A DNA stretch of 64,000 nt from DATARH01 sp036268075 (GCA_036268075.1 DATAUV010000144.1:43919-107918), one strand, 5' to 3'; counted from the first letter of the stretch, positions 8,963 through 19,326 are shown. Notes: a model not told the origin generated them from the sequence alone. Translations and numbers: made by a program.

Positions 8963-9361
8963 ATGGCTAACGAAGACGAAGCCCTGTTCCAAAAAGGCAT
9001 GCCGATCCGGCGCGAGGTGCTGGGGCCGGAATATGTCGACGCGTCGATGGCGCGGGCCGATGAGTTCATGATGTCGTTCCAGCGCGCGACGACGTCGTGG
9101 GCGTGGGGCTGGGCATGGGGCGAGGGCACGCTCGACCGCAAGACGCGCAGCCTGATGAATTTGGCGATGCTGACCGCGCTCAACCGCGCGCCGGAGATCA
9201 AGCTCCACGTCAAGGGTGCGCTCAACAACGGCGTTACCGTCGACGAGATCAAGGCCGCGCTGTTGCACGCGACCGCCTATTGCGGCATCCCGGCCGGGCT
9301 CGACGCGTTTCGCGCCGCGCACGAGGTGCTGGTCGCCGAGGGCGTGCTGGGCAAGAAGTGA
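8963..9361 (+). CDS. Carboxymuconolactone decarboxylase (PcaC)-like protein
   Basis: A 132-residue all-helical protein of the carboxymuconolactone decarboxylase family. MTLMANEDE... offers GTG 8954 or ATG 8963; the latter is preferred because AGGTGA (8952-8957) is its Shine-Dalgarno. The core RKTRSLMNLAMLTALNRAPEIKLHVKGA and LLHATAYCGIPAGLDAFR match PcaC-type proteins, which decarboxylate 4-carboxymuconolactone in protocatechuate catabolism. It lacks the CxxC pair of AhpD-type peroxidase members. No other pca genes are nearby, so the catabolic role is by family only. Confidence 0.85.
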   Translation: MANEDEALFQKGMPIRREVLGPEYVDASMARADEFMMSFQRATTSWAWGWAWGEGTLDRKTRSLMNLAMLTALNRAPEIKLHVKGALNNGVTVDEIKAALLHATAYCGIPAGLDAFRAAHEVLVAEGVLGKK

Positions 9362-9447
9362 TTCCGCGCCGCTCGCGCATCCGTGACGTGACTCGGCCGG
9401 GGGTGACACCTACATCGTCGGTCGAACCTGTGCGCGTGGAGGAATCG

Positions 9448-10158
9448 ATGATGCGGAATGCCGGAAAGGTCGCGGCTGTCCTGGCTCTGATGTTCGCCGC
9501 CATCGTCGCTTATCGCGTACCGTCTTCTTCGGCCGAAACCGCGCGAGCGGCGCCGGCGCCGGCGGTCGACGAGACGGCTTCCGCCGCGACCGAGACGGCG
9601 GTGCTGGCCGGCGGCTGCTTCTGGGGCGTCCAGGGCGTGTTCCAGCATGTCGACGGCGTTTCCGCCGCCGTGTCGGGCTATGCCGGCGGCGCCCGCGACA
9701 CGGCGGAATACGAGACGGTCAGCGGCGGGCGCACCGGCCATGCCGAGTCGGTGCAAATCACCTTCGACCCGCGCCGGATCAGCTATGGCCGCATCCTGCA
9801 GATCTATTTCTCGGTCGCGCACGACCCGACCGAGCTCGACCGCCAGGGCCCGGATTCAGGCACGCAATACCGCTCGGCGATCTTCCCGCAAAGCGCCGAG
9901 CAAGCGCGCATCGCCGCCGCGTACATCAAGGAACTCGACACGGCCAAGGCGTTCCCGGCACCGATCGTCACCAAGATCGAGCCGGACAAGCCGTTCTATC
10001 CGGCCGAGGCCTATCATCAGAACTACCTGACCCTGCACCCGAGCCAGCCCTATATCGCGATCAACGACCTCCCCAAGATCGCGGCGCTGAAGCGGCTGTT
10101 TCCGGACCGCTACCGCGACGCCCCGGTGCTGGTCGCGGCAGCCGAGCCGGCCAAATAG
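9448..10158 (+). CDS. msrA: Peptide methionine sulfoxide reductase MsrA, exported
   Basis: A 236-residue protein. An N-terminal signal (MMRNAGKVAAVLALMFAAIVA...) precedes the MsrA domain, so the enzyme probably works in the periplasm, reducing methionine-S-sulfoxide in envelope proteins. The catalytic motif is GGCFWG (C57), followed by GYAGG, GHAESVQ and DSGTQYRSAIF, all standard MsrA blocks. GGAGGAA sits just 5' of the two adjacent ATGs 9448 and 9451. The longer upstream frame was rejected because it overlaps the PcaC-like gene and adds no domain. No msrB is adjacent. Confidence 0.92.
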   Translation: MMRNAGKVAAVLALMFAAIVAYRVPSSSAETARAAPAPAVDETASAATETAVLAGGCFWGVQGVFQHVDGVSAAVSGYAGGARDTAEYETVSGGRTGHAESVQITFDPRRISYGRILQIYFSVAHDPTELDRQGPDSGTQYRSAIFPQSAEQARIAAAYIKELDTAKAFPAPIVTKIEPDKPFYPAEAYHQNYLTLHPSQPYIAINDLPKIAALKRLFPDRYRDAPVLVAAAEPAK

Positions 10159-10279
10159 AGGCGTCGCCTCGTTCGCGCATACCGGGTGGCGGCGCTTTAG
10201 AGATTGTTAAATAGGAGCTGCGACATTTCGTGCCGATAGGGAGCCGCGACAAGGCTTCCACGGGGAATCGCCGCCGCCG

Positions 10280-13200
10280 ATGCGCTCTGCAGCCATCACA
10301 GATGGGCACGTTCCGGCCAGCCGTCGCCTCGGGCTGATCGCGGCGACCATCGTCGCGATCACCATCGCCGCGGCCACCGCCCTGTCGTGGGACCAGCGCA
10401 ACGCGACCCTCGCCAACGCCCAGCAGGATCTGACCAATCTCGGCGTCGTGCTCGCCGAGCAGGCGACACGCACGCTCCAGGCGGTCGATCTCGTGCTTCT
10501 CGAAAGCGCGGCGCAGTTCCATGCCAGGGACATCAAGGGTCAGAAAGAGTTCGCCGATTTGCTCGGCTCCGAAGCCACCCACCAATTGCTCGTGACCCAG
10601 CAGAAGCACCTGCCGCAAGCGGATTCGCTCGGCGTGTTCGGGGCAGACGGGCGCTTGGTCAACCTGTCGCGCCTATGGCCGGTGCCGGTGCTCAACGTCG
10701 CCGATCGCAGCTATTTCCAGGAGCTGCGGGATCACCCGGCGCATGACACGGTGATCAGCGAGCCGATCAGGAACCGCGTCACCGGCACCTGGGCATTGTT
10801 CGTCGGGCGCAGGCTCACCGCTCCGGACGGCACCTTCCTCGGCATCGTCAGCGCGACGATCCAGCTCAGCTACCTCGAAGATTTCTACCGGATGATCGCG
10901 TCGCAAAAGGATCGATCGGTGACGATCCTGCGGCGCGACGGAACGCTGGTCGCCCGCTATCCGCATCTCGATGTCGAGATCGGCCGGAAATTACCGGCCG
11001 CTTCGCCGTTTTATGCCGGGCTCTCGGCCCCCAACGCGTTGTATCGCACCGAAAGCGGGCTGGACGGGTTGACGCGCTGGGTGTCGATCCATCCGCTGCA
11101 GGATTACCCGCTGGTCGTCTCCGTCAGCCGCGCCGAAACTTCGGTCCTCGCCGGGTGGCGCCGGCAATCGGCGTTTATCGCGCTCGGCGCGCTGACCGCG
11201 ATCACCGGGTTCCTGCTGCTGTTCCGGGCGCTCGGCGCGCAGTTCCGCGACCACGAGGCATCCGCCGCCTCGCTCGCCGAGCGCAACGCCGCGCTGGAGG
11301 AAAGCCGCGCCCAGCTCGAACGCCAGGCGACCGAGCTGACCCAGTCGGCCGACGCGCTCGCCCGCAGCGAGGCCCGGTTTCGAGATTTCGCCCAGATCAC
11401 GTCGGACTGGTTCTGGGAGCAGAACGCCGAGCTGCGCTATACCTGGTTCTCCGACGCCGTCGACAAGCCGGGGCTCGTCTTCAACCTGATCGGCCAGACC
11501 CGCTGGGAAATGGTGACCGAGGGGGTCAGCGACGCACAATGGGTGGCGCACAAGCTCGAGCTTGCCGCGCGCCGGCCGTTCCGCGATTTCCGCTATTTCC
11601 GCACCGGCGACGACGGCCAGGCGCACCACATCAGCGTCAGCGGCACACCGTTCTTCGACGATTCGGGCGCCTTCGCCGGGTATCGCGGGGCCGGGCGCGA
11701 GATCACCGCGCAAATCCGCGCCGAGGAGGCATTGCGCCGCGCCACGGAGGAGGCCGAGACGGCGCGGGCCGAGGCCGATGCGGCGCGCCAAGTCGCCGAG
11801 GCGACCAACCGCCAGCTTCTCGAAGCCCAGCGCATCGGCAAGATCGGCCACTGGATTTCCGACGAGACGACCAGGCGGGTGACATGGTCGCCGCAGATCT
11901 TCGACATCGCCGGCATCGCGCAGGCGGAGGCGCTGACGACGGCACAGGGCCGCGCCCCGATCCATCCCGACGACCTGCCCGAGTTCCGCCGCAAGCTGAG
12001 ACAAGCCATCGCCACCCGCGAGACCTTGACGGTCGACCATCGCTGGGTACGGCCCAACGGGGATATCCGCTGGGTCCATGTCGACGTCAGCGCGCAATAC
12101 GACGAGGCCGGCGCCTGCCATCGCCTGCTCGGCACCGCCCAGGACGTAACCGACCGCAAGGAATCCGAAGAAGCGCTGAAAAACGCCCAGCGCCAGCTTA
12201 TCGACGCGGTCGAGGCGATCTCGGAAGGGTTCGTGCTGTTCGACCGCGACGAGCGCTTCGTCCTCGCCAACGAGAATTATCGCCGGCAGTGGGCGGGCAT
12301 CGCCGATAAACTGGTGCCGGGGACCTATTTTGAGACGCTCACGCGCGCGGCCGTGGAGCGCGGCATGGTCGACCTCGGCAACGAAGAACCGGAGGCCTAT
12401 ATCCGCAAGACGGTCGCGTTGCACCGCGATTGCGGCGAGCCGAGCGAGCGCCGGCTTAGCGACGGAAGATGGATCCGGGTCTCCGCGCGCCGCACCCGCG
12501 ACGGCGGCGTCGTCGGCATCCGCACCGACATCACCGAGCGCAAGCAATCCGAGGCGGCGCTGACCGCCGCCCGCCAGCAGCTCGTCGACGCGATCGAATC
12601 GATCTCGGAAAGCTTTGTCCTGTTCGACAAGGACGATCGCTACGTCCTGACCAACAGCAGGTACCGCGATCGCCATCCGCACCTGGTCGAATACTTCCAG
12701 CCCGGCGTCACCTACGAGACGATGCTGCGTGCCGCCGTCGCGAGCGGCATCCACGATGTCGGCGACGACCCCGAGGGGTGGATCCAGCGCAACTTGGAAT
12801 GGCATCGCGCCTGCGGCGGCGCGATGGAGCGGCAGATGCACGGCGGTCGCTGGATGCGGCTGATGGAGCAGCGCACCGGCGATGGCGGTATCGTCGGCAT
12901 CCGCACCGACATCACCGAGATCAAGACCGCCGAGCTCGCCTTGACTCGCAAGGTACGCGACCTCGAAGCGGCGCAGCAGCGGCTCGAACGGCTGCGCGAG
13001 GATTTGACCGCGATGACCGCCGACCTCGCCGCGGCACGCGACGCGGCCGAGGCGGGGAGCCGGGCGAAGTCGGATTTCCTCGCCAACATGTCGCATGAGA
13101 TCCGCACCCCGATGAACGGCATCCTCGGGATGAACATGCTGCTGCTGCAGACCGAGCTGACCGCGGAGCAGCGCGAATGCGCGGTCGCCGTGCACGACAG

Positions 13201-14626
13201 CGCCGAGGCGCTGCTGACGCTGATCAACGACATCCTCGACGTGTCCAAGCTCGAAGCCGGCAAGGTCGCGCTCGAAGCGATCGACTTCGAGCTGCCCGAA
13301 ATCGTCGAGGCCGCGGTCGGGCTGTTCCGGCCCAAGGCGCAGGAAAAGCGGATCGCGCTCGACATCGCGATCGACCCGGCGGCGCGGTCGGCGTTTCGCG
13401 GCGATCCGACCCGGCTGCGCCAGATCCTGCTCAACCTCGTCGGCAACGCGGTCAAGTTCACCGAGCGCGGCAGCGTCTCCGTCAACGTCGCGCCGCGCCC
13501 GTGCCGCCGGCGGCAGGGAGCCCGATTGCGTTTCGAGATCGCCGATACCGGCATCGGCATGTCGAAGGATGTCGCCGCGCGCCTGTTCGAAAAATTCAAC
13601 CAGGCCGACACCTCGATCACCCGGCGCTTTGGCGGCACCGGCCTCGGGCTCGCGATCTCGCGCGAGCTGACCGAGCTGATGGGCGGCAAGATCGGCGTCA
13701 AGAGCACGCTCGGCCGCGGAAGCTGTTTCTGGTTCGAGGTGCCCCTGTCGCCGGCGGCGAACCCGGCGACCGCCCGCCGCCTGTCGCCGAGCGCCACGAT
13801 CCCGGCGGAAACCTCGCCGGCGGGCCGGATGCTGCGGGTGCTGGTCGCCGAAGACAACAAGATCAACCAGCAGCTCGCCCGGATGCTGCTGGGCAAGGCC
13901 GGGCACATCGCCGACATCGTCGAAAACGGCGAGGAGGCCGTCGCCGCGGTGCGGACGGGGGATTACGACGTCGTGCTGATGGACGTGCAGATGCCGGTCC
14001 TCGACGGGATCGAGGCGACCCGGCTGATCCGTGCCCTGGAGCCGCCGAGGAGCACGGTGCCGATCATCGCCGTCACCGCCCACGCGATGGCCGGCGCGCG
14101 CGAGCAATACCTGGCGAGCGGAATGGACGGCTACCTGTCGAAGCCGCTCGACCCGAGCGCCCTGTTGCGGGCGCTCGACGCCTGCGCGGCATCCGGCCAG
14201 CCCATGGCGGCGACGGTCGATCGCGCCGAGCCGGCCTGCGACGCAGTGTTCGACGCCGACGCGATAGCGACGCTCGAAAAATACCTGCCCGGCGCGCAGG
14301 TCGACGAGCTGCTGACGATGTTTGTCGACCAGATCGACGGCCAGGTAGCCCCGATCCGCAGCGCCGCGGCGCTGCGCAACCTCGCCGAACTCGGGCGCGA
14401 GGCGCATTCGCTCGCAGGCAGCACCGGCAATATCGGCGCGAGCCGCCTGTCGCGCCTGGCGCGGGAGCTGGAAGCGGCATGCAAGGCCGGCGATCCCGAC
14501 GCGGCGGCGGAGCTCAGCAGCCGCGTCGTCGCGGCGGCCTCAACGGCGGCTATCGCCGTGCGCGGCTGGCTTGACGGCCGCCGCCCGGAATTTGCCGACG
14601 CGCGGGCAACCGAAGCAGCCGAGTGA
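10280..14626 (+). CDS. Hybrid sensor histidine kinase (sensor-PASx4-HisKA-HATPase-REC-Hpt)
   Basis: A protein of 1448 residues. TM1 (about 17-36) and TM2 (about 296-316) bracket a periplasmic sensor of double-Cache type. Cytoplasmic PAS domains follow at about 365-490 and 515-630, then two similar PAS_7-like domains at about 640-755 and 768-885, both starting QLxDAxExISExFVLFD. HisKA has phospho-acceptor H939 (SHEIRTP), the ATPase has DTGIGM and GGTGLGLAIS, the receiver has D1235 (LMDVQMP) and the C-terminal Hpt has H1376 (EAHSLAGS). A phosphorelay H939-D1235-H1376 to an external regulator is expected. No response regulator gene adjoins, so signal and output are unknown. Confidence 0.93.
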   Translation: MRSAAITDGHVPASRRLGLIAATIVAITIAAATALSWDQRNATLANAQQDLTNLGVVLAEQATRTLQAVDLVLLESAAQFHARDIKGQKEFADLLGSEATHQLLVTQQKHLPQADSLGVFGADGRLVNLSRLWPVPVLNVADRSYFQELRDHPAHDTVISEPIRNRVTGTWALFVGRRLTAPDGTFLGIVSATIQLSYLEDFYRMIASQKDRSVTILRRDGTLVARYPHLDVEIGRKLPAASPFYAGLSAPNALYRTESGLDGLTRWVSIHPLQDYPLVVSVSRAETSVLAGWRRQSAFIALGALTAITGFLLLFRALGAQFRDHEASAASLAERNAALEESRAQLERQATELTQSADALARSEARFRDFAQITSDWFWEQNAELRYTWFSDAVDKPGLVFNLIGQTRWEMVTEGVSDAQWVAHKLELAARRPFRDFRYFRTGDDGQAHHISVSGTPFFDDSGAFAGYRGAGREITAQIRAEEALRRATEEAETARAEADAARQVAEATNRQLLEAQRIGKIGHWISDETTRRVTWSPQIFDIAGIAQAEALTTAQGRAPIHPDDLPEFRRKLRQAIATRETLTVDHRWVRPNGDIRWVHVDVSAQYDEAGACHRLLGTAQDVTDRKESEEALKNAQRQLIDAVEAISEGFVLFDRDERFVLANENYRRQWAGIADKLVPGTYFETLTRAAVERGMVDLGNEEPEAYIRKTVALHRDCGEPSERRLSDGRWIRVSARRTRDGGVVGIRTDITERKQSEAALTAARQQLVDAIESISESFVLFDKDDRYVLTNSRYRDRHPHLVEYFQPGVTYETMLRAAVASGIHDVGDDPEGWIQRNLEWHRACGGAMERQMHGGRWMRLMEQRTGDGGIVGIRTDITEIKTAELALTRKVRDLEAAQQRLERLREDLTAMTADLAAARDAAEAGSRAKSDFLANMSHEIRTPMNGILGMNMLLLQTELTAEQRECAVAVHDSAEALLTLINDILDVSKLEAGKVALEAIDFELPEIVEAAVGLFRPKAQEKRIALDIAIDPAARSAFRGDPTRLRQILLNLVGNAVKFTERGSVSVNVAPRPCRRRQGARLRFEIADTGIGMSKDVAARLFEKFNQADTSITRRFGGTGLGLAISRELTELMGGKIGVKSTLGRGSCFWFEVPLSPAANPATARRLSPSATIPAETSPAGRMLRVLVAEDNKINQQLARMLLGKAGHIADIVENGEEAVAAVRTGDYDVVLMDVQMPVLDGIEATRLIRALEPPRSTVPIIAVTAHAMAGAREQYLASGMDGYLSKPLDPSALLRALDACAASGQPMAATVDRAEPACDAVFDADAIATLEKYLPGAQVDELLTMFVDQIDGQVAPIRSAAALRNLAELGREAHSLAGSTGNIGASRLSRLARELEAACKAGDPDAAAELSSRVVAAASTAAIAVRGWLDGRRPEFADARATEAAE

Positions 14627-14654
14627 TGTTATCTAACTGGTCCACCGGCCCGGT

Positions 14655-17600
14655 CTACCGGCGGTCCCGGCGTACCCGCACCGGCTGCGGCTGGGGTGGC
14701 GGCAAGAGCGCCGGCGGGCGGGCGGGGGCCGTTCGACGCCCGGCGAGCCCGGCGGCCCAGTCGCTCAGCCGGTCCATATAGAGGTAGGTCACCGGGATCG
14801 TGAACAGGGTCAGCGCCTGCGACACGATCAGCCCGCCGACCACCGCGATCCCCAGCGGCTGGCGCAACTCGGCGCCCGAACCGATCGCGAAGGCGATCGG
14901 CAGCGTGCCGCAGATCGCCGCCATCGTCGTCATCATGATCGGGCGGAAGCGCAGCGTCGCCGCCTCGTAGATCGCCTCCTCGGCCGATTTCTGCTCGTTG
15001 CGGCGGCGTTCGAGGGCGAAGTCGATCATCATGATCGCGTTTTTCTTGACGATGCCGATCAGCATGATCAGCCCGATGATCGCGATCACCGACAGGTCAA
15101 AGCCGAACAGCAGCAGGCAGAGCAGCGCGCCGAAGCTGGCCGGCGGCAGGCTCATCAGGATCGTGATCGGATGGACAAAGCTTTCGTACAAGACGCCCAG
15201 CACGACATAGACCGCGAAGATCGCCGCGGCGATCAACAGGGGCTGCGTCGAGAGCGAGCTTTGGAACGCGCTCGCCGTGCCCTGGAACGAGGTTTCGACC
15301 GTCTTCGGCAGCCCGATCTGCGTCGCCGCTTTGCTGATCCGGTCGACAGCGTCGCCGAGCGCGGTGCCGGGCGCGAGGTTGAACGAGATCGTCACAGCCG
15401 GGAACTGGCCCTGGTGGTTGACCGCGACCGTCGTCGTCTGCGGCGCGAGATGGGCAAAGGCGCTGAGCGGCACGAGCTGGCCGGCGGTGCCGTGAACATA
15501 AATCCGTGACAGCGCCGAAATGTCCTCCTGGTACTCGGGCGCGACCTCGAGCACGACATGGTAGGTGTTGAGCGGAGCGTAGATCTGGGTCACGAAGCGC
15601 TGGCCAAAGGCGCTGTAGAGCGTCGTCTCGATGCTGCTCGGATCGACGCCGAGCCGCGTGGCGAGGTCGCGGTCGATATCGATCTTCATTTGGGGGCTGG
15701 TCTGTTCGAGGTCGCTCGCCACGTCCTGCAAACCGGGGACGCCTTTCAGCTTGTCCTCGAGCTTTGGCGCCCACTCGTCGAGTTCTTGAATGTCGATATC
15801 CTGCAGCGTGTACTGGTATTGGGTGCGGCTGAGGCGGCCGCCGATGCGGATGCTGACGACCGGCTGGAGATAAGTCGTGATGCCGGGCACTTTGGCGAGT
15901 TGGCCGCGCAGCCGCTGGATCACGGCGCCGATCGGGTCGCGCTCGCCCTCGGGCTTGAGGCTGACGAACATGCGCCCGGTATTGAGCCCGGAGCTGCCGC
16001 CGCCGCCGATCGCCGAGCCGACCGTCGCGATCGCCGGATCCTTCATCAGCACCGCGGCGGCGCGCTGTTGCAGATCGGCCATGCCCATGAACGACACGTC
16101 GGGCGACGCCTCGGTGAACCCGTAGATCATCCCGGTGTCTTCGTCGGGAAAAAAGCCTTTGGGGATCCACACGATCAACACCGCGGTCGCGGCGATCAGG
16201 ACAAGGTTGAGCAGCATCACCCAAAAGCGCAGCCGCAGGACGCGCCGCAGCATCCGCCCATAGCCGTCGGCGAGCCGGCCGAAAGCGCGCTCGCTCCACT
16301 GATAGAGCCTGCCGTGATCGACGGCGTGCGGGTCCTTGAGGAACAGCGCCGCCATCATCGGCGACAGCGTCAGCGCGATCAGCGCCGACAGGATGATCGC
16401 GGCGGTAACGGTGATCGCAAATTCGCGGAACAGTCGGCCGATGATCCCGCCCATGAAGAGGAGCGGGATAAACACGGCGATCAGCGACACCGTGATCGAC
16501 ACGATCGTAAACCCGATCTCGCCGGCGCCTTTCAACGCCGCGGTCAGCGCGTCGTCGCCCGCCTCCAGATAGCGGAAGATGTTTTCCAGCATCACGACCG
16601 CGTCGTCGACCACCAGCCCGACCGCGAGGGTCAGCGCCATCAGCGACAGGTTGTCGAGGCTGTAGCCGCCGAGATAGAGCACGCCGAACGACCCGACCAG
16701 CGCCAGCGGCACGGTGATGCTGGGAATGACCGTCGCCCACAGGCTGCGCAGGAAAATAAAGATGACCAGCACGACCAGCACTATCGTGAAACCAAGCGTC
16801 AGCTTGACGTCCTGAAAGCTCGCGCTGATCGACAGCGAGCGGTCGCTGACCATGGTCAATTTGACCGAGGGCGGGATACCGGCCTGAAGCTGCGGCAGCA
16901 TCGATTTGACGCGGTCGACCAGCGCCAGCGTGTTCGACCCCGGCTGCCGCCAGATGCCGATCATCTCGCCGATATGGTTGTTGACCCAATCGAGCTGCAG
17001 CGGCGAATCCGAGCCGTCGACGACGCGGCCGATATCGCCGATCCGCACCGGGTGCCCGTTCTTGTAGGCGACGATCACCTTGGCCAGCGCGCCGACCTGC
17101 AAAAGCTGGCTGTTGGCGCCGATCTGATACGCCTGCTGCGGCCCCTGCAACGTGCCGATCGGCAATTCGACCGTGCTGTTCGTGATCGCCGTCGAGACGT
17201 CGTCGAACCCGATCCCGCGCGAGGCCAGCTTTTCCGGGTTCACCTGCACGGTCGGGGCGTATTTCTGCTCGCCGAAGATCAGGACCTGGCCGACATCGGG
17301 CAGCATCGAAATCCGCTGGGCGATATTGAGATCGGCGAATTGGTCGAGCTCGTGCAGCGTCATCACGTCCGAGGTCAGGCCCAGGATCAGCACCGGCTGA
17401 TCCGCGGGGTTGACCTTTTTGTAGGTCGGCGGGTTCGGCAGGTTCTTCGGCAACGCACCGGAGGCCGCATTGATCGCCGCCTGCACGTCCGACGCGGCGC
17501 CGTCGATGTTGCGCGACAGGTCGAATTGCAGGGCGATTACGGTGGTGCCCTGCACATTGGTCGAGGTGAGCTGGTTGAGGCCCGGCAGCACCGCGAACTG

Positions 17601-17816
17601 CCGCTCGAGGGGCTGCGCCACCGACGACGCCATGATCTCGGGGCTGGCGCCGGGCAGCGTCGCGGTCACCTGGAGGGTCGGGAAATCGACCGTCGGCAGC
17701 GCCGCCACCGGTAGCAGATTGTAACCGATCACGCCGCCGACCAGCAGCGCCGCCATCAGCAGCGCCGTCGCGATCGGCCGTCGGATGAACGGCTCGGATA
17801 TGTTCAGCGCGGCCAC
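14655..17816 (-). CDS. RND (HAE1) efflux permease, AcrB/MdtB-C-like
   Basis: A 1053-residue inner-membrane proton/drug antiporter. FIRRPIATALLMAALLVGGVIGYNLLPV is the first membrane helix; GLVVDDAVVMLEN carries the paired Asp of TM4 (about residues 404-405) that relays protons. IPLLFMGGIIGRLFREFAITV and the ALTLSPMMAALFLK block are family hallmarks. It starts four bases after the stop of the adaptor gene, so the two are co-transcribed and form inner-membrane and periplasmic parts of a tripartite pump. No TolC-like gene is in the window, so an unlinked outer-membrane channel is presumed. Its 3' end faces that of the hybrid kinase across 28 bases with no obvious terminator. Confidence 0.95.
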   Translation of the reverse strand: MAALNISEPFIRRPIATALLMAALLVGGVIGYNLLPVAALPTVDFPTLQVTATLPGASPEIMASSVAQPLERQFAVLPGLNQLTSTNVQGTTVIALQFDLSRNIDGAASDVQAAINAASGALPKNLPNPPTYKKVNPADQPVLILGLTSDVMTLHELDQFADLNIAQRISMLPDVGQVLIFGEQKYAPTVQVNPEKLASRGIGFDDVSTAITNSTVELPIGTLQGPQQAYQIGANSQLLQVGALAKVIVAYKNGHPVRIGDIGRVVDGSDSPLQLDWVNNHIGEMIGIWRQPGSNTLALVDRVKSMLPQLQAGIPPSVKLTMVSDRSLSISASFQDVKLTLGFTIVLVVLVIFIFLRSLWATVIPSITVPLALVGSFGVLYLGGYSLDNLSLMALTLAVGLVVDDAVVMLENIFRYLEAGDDALTAALKGAGEIGFTIVSITVSLIAVFIPLLFMGGIIGRLFREFAITVTAAIILSALIALTLSPMMAALFLKDPHAVDHGRLYQWSERAFGRLADGYGRMLRRVLRLRFWVMLLNLVLIAATAVLIVWIPKGFFPDEDTGMIYGFTEASPDVSFMGMADLQQRAAAVLMKDPAIATVGSAIGGGGSSGLNTGRMFVSLKPEGERDPIGAVIQRLRGQLAKVPGITTYLQPVVSIRIGGRLSRTQYQYTLQDIDIQELDEWAPKLEDKLKGVPGLQDVASDLEQTSPQMKIDIDRDLATRLGVDPSSIETTLYSAFGQRFVTQIYAPLNTYHVVLEVAPEYQEDISALSRIYVHGTAGQLVPLSAFAHLAPQTTTVAVNHQGQFPAVTISFNLAPGTALGDAVDRISKAATQIGLPKTVETSFQGTASAFQSSLSTQPLLIAAAIFAVYVVLGVLYESFVHPITILMSLPPASFGALLCLLLFGFDLSVIAIIGLIMLIGIVKKNAIMMIDFALERRRNEQKSAEEAIYEAATLRFRPIMMTTMAAICGTLPIAFAIGSGAELRQPLGIAVVGGLIVSQALTLFTIPVTYLYMDRLSDWAAGLAGRRTAPARPPALLPPPQPQPVRVRRDRR

Positions 17817-17820
17817 GGCG

Positions 17821-19071
17821 TCATCGCGGAGTGATGCCGGCCCCGCCGGGTGGTGGCGTGTTGGCGCCGCTGCTGCCGACCCCCTCGGGGCCGATCTCGG
17901 GCTGGCTCGCGTTCATCTGACCCGGCGCGCCCTGCTGAACCGCGACCTTGCCGCCGGGATAGAGCCGGTTCTGTCCCGAGACGACGACCTGGTCGCCGAC
18001 GGCGAGTCCCTTTTCGACCAGCGCGGTATTGGCCTCGATCTGGGTCACGGTGAGCTGTCGCGCCTCCACCGTAGAATCTTGCTTCACCGCGTAGGCAAAC
18101 GACCCCTTGGGCCCCATCTGCACCGCCGCCGCCGGGATCGTTACGCCGTTCTTGACCGTGTCGAGGATCAGGTGCGCGTTGACGAAGGCGCCCGGCCACA
18201 ACAGCGTCTTGTCGTTGGCAAAACTCGCCTTCAGCGTCACCATGCCGGTGGTCTGGTCGACCTGGTTGTTGATCAGCGTCAGCTTGCCCTCGGCGATCTC
18301 CTTCTTGTCGTCGGCGTCGAAGGCCGCAACGGTCAGCTTGTGTTTGTCCATCTGCTCCCGGATGCGCGGCAATTCCTGGCCGGTGACGGAAAACGTCACG
18401 AAAATCGGCTTGAGCTGGGTGACGACCAGCAGCGTCGTGCCGCCGCTCGCCTGGACCAGGTTGCCGATATCGACCTGGCGCATCCCGGTGATGCCGTCGA
18501 TCGGCGAGCGGATCGAGGCGTAGTCGAGATTGACCTGCGCCGCCTCGACCTGCGCCTTGTCGCTGGCGACGGTGCCCTCATCCTGGGCGACCAGGGCTTT
18601 TTGCGTGTCGTATTGCTGCTGCGTGATGGCGATCTGGGTCTTGATCACCGCGGCGTCGCGGGCGAGGTCGAGCTTGGCGTTGGCGAGGCTCGCTTCGTCC
18701 TTGGCCTGGTTTGCCCGGGCCTGGTCGAGCGCGGCCTGGAACGGGCGCGGATCGAGCTGGATCAACAGGTCGCCGGCACGAACCGCCTGGCCCTCCTTGT
18801 AGGCAACCTGGACGATATTGCCGTCGACGCGGCTCTTGATCGACACGGTGTTGTAGGCCTGGACCGAGCCGATCCCGCGCAGGATGATCGGCACGTCCCT
18901 GGCCTCGGCCTTGGCGACGAAAACCGGTACCGGTTGGTTCTGGCCCTGGATGGTCTTTCCCGGCTCGGGCGCGGCCTTGGCCTTTCCGCCATGGGATGCG
19001 ATCAGCCATCCCGCCAGCCCGACGGCCAGCAGAGCGCCCAGCATCAGCACCAGCTTTCGCGAACGCGGCAC
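17821..19071 (-). CDS. RND efflux periplasmic adaptor (MdtA/AcrA-like)
   Basis: A 416-residue membrane-fusion protein. An N-terminal anchor (LVLMLGALLAVGLAGWLIA) precedes the lipoyl half-domain with GIGSVQAYNTVSIKSRVDGNI, a coiled-coil hairpin around residues 105-165, and a second lipoyl half with IRSPIDGITGMRQVDIGNLV, followed by beta-barrel and membrane-proximal domains. No lipobox Cys is seen, so the anchor is the helix. It lies directly upstream of the RND permease. The 255-base gap to the divergent gene at 19327 should hold its promoter; I see no clear regulator gene or operator there. Confidence 0.94.
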   Translation of the reverse strand: MPRSRKLVLMLGALLAVGLAGWLIASHGGKAKAAPEPGKTIQGQNQPVPVFVAKAEARDVPIILRGIGSVQAYNTVSIKSRVDGNIVQVAYKEGQAVRAGDLLIQLDPRPFQAALDQARANQAKDEASLANAKLDLARDAAVIKTQIAITQQQYDTQKALVAQDEGTVASDKAQVEAAQVNLDYASIRSPIDGITGMRQVDIGNLVQASGGTTLLVVTQLKPIFVTFSVTGQELPRIREQMDKHKLTVAAFDADDKKEIAEGKLTLINNQVDQTTGMVTLKASFANDKTLLWPGAFVNAHLILDTVKNGVTIPAAAVQMGPKGSFAYAVKQDSTVEARQLTVTQIEANTALVEKGLAVGDQVVVSGQNRLYPGGKVAVQQGAPGQMNASQPEIGPEGVGSSGANTPPPGGAGITPR

Positions 19072-19326
19072 CCGACGGTTCCCTGACAGCCAATCCGGCT
19101 AACGCCAAGCCCGCGTTTTTGTCTCCGCCGCGCCAGGCGCAGAGAGGGCGCGCGCCTTCGCCGGAAGGCGGCGCCCCGTTTCGGCTCGAACGTTCGTGGT
19201 TGCGGCGGATCGGAGCAACCGTGGGTTCCGGCGGGGCGGCCGGCCGTCCCAGAATTTGCGTGCCCTCGGCCCGGCTGTCGGTCAGACTGCGCGGGTCAAA
19301 TTCACCATTACCGGATTCCCCACCCG

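Noticed and set aside
9097..9447. Long upstream extension of MsrA
   Set aside because: It runs out of frame through the PcaC-like gene; a proper signal peptide and GGAGGAA site mark the start near 9448.
14627..14654. Possible terminator between the convergent kinase and RND genes
   Set aside because: Only short GC-rich self-complementarity without a T run; not enough to call.
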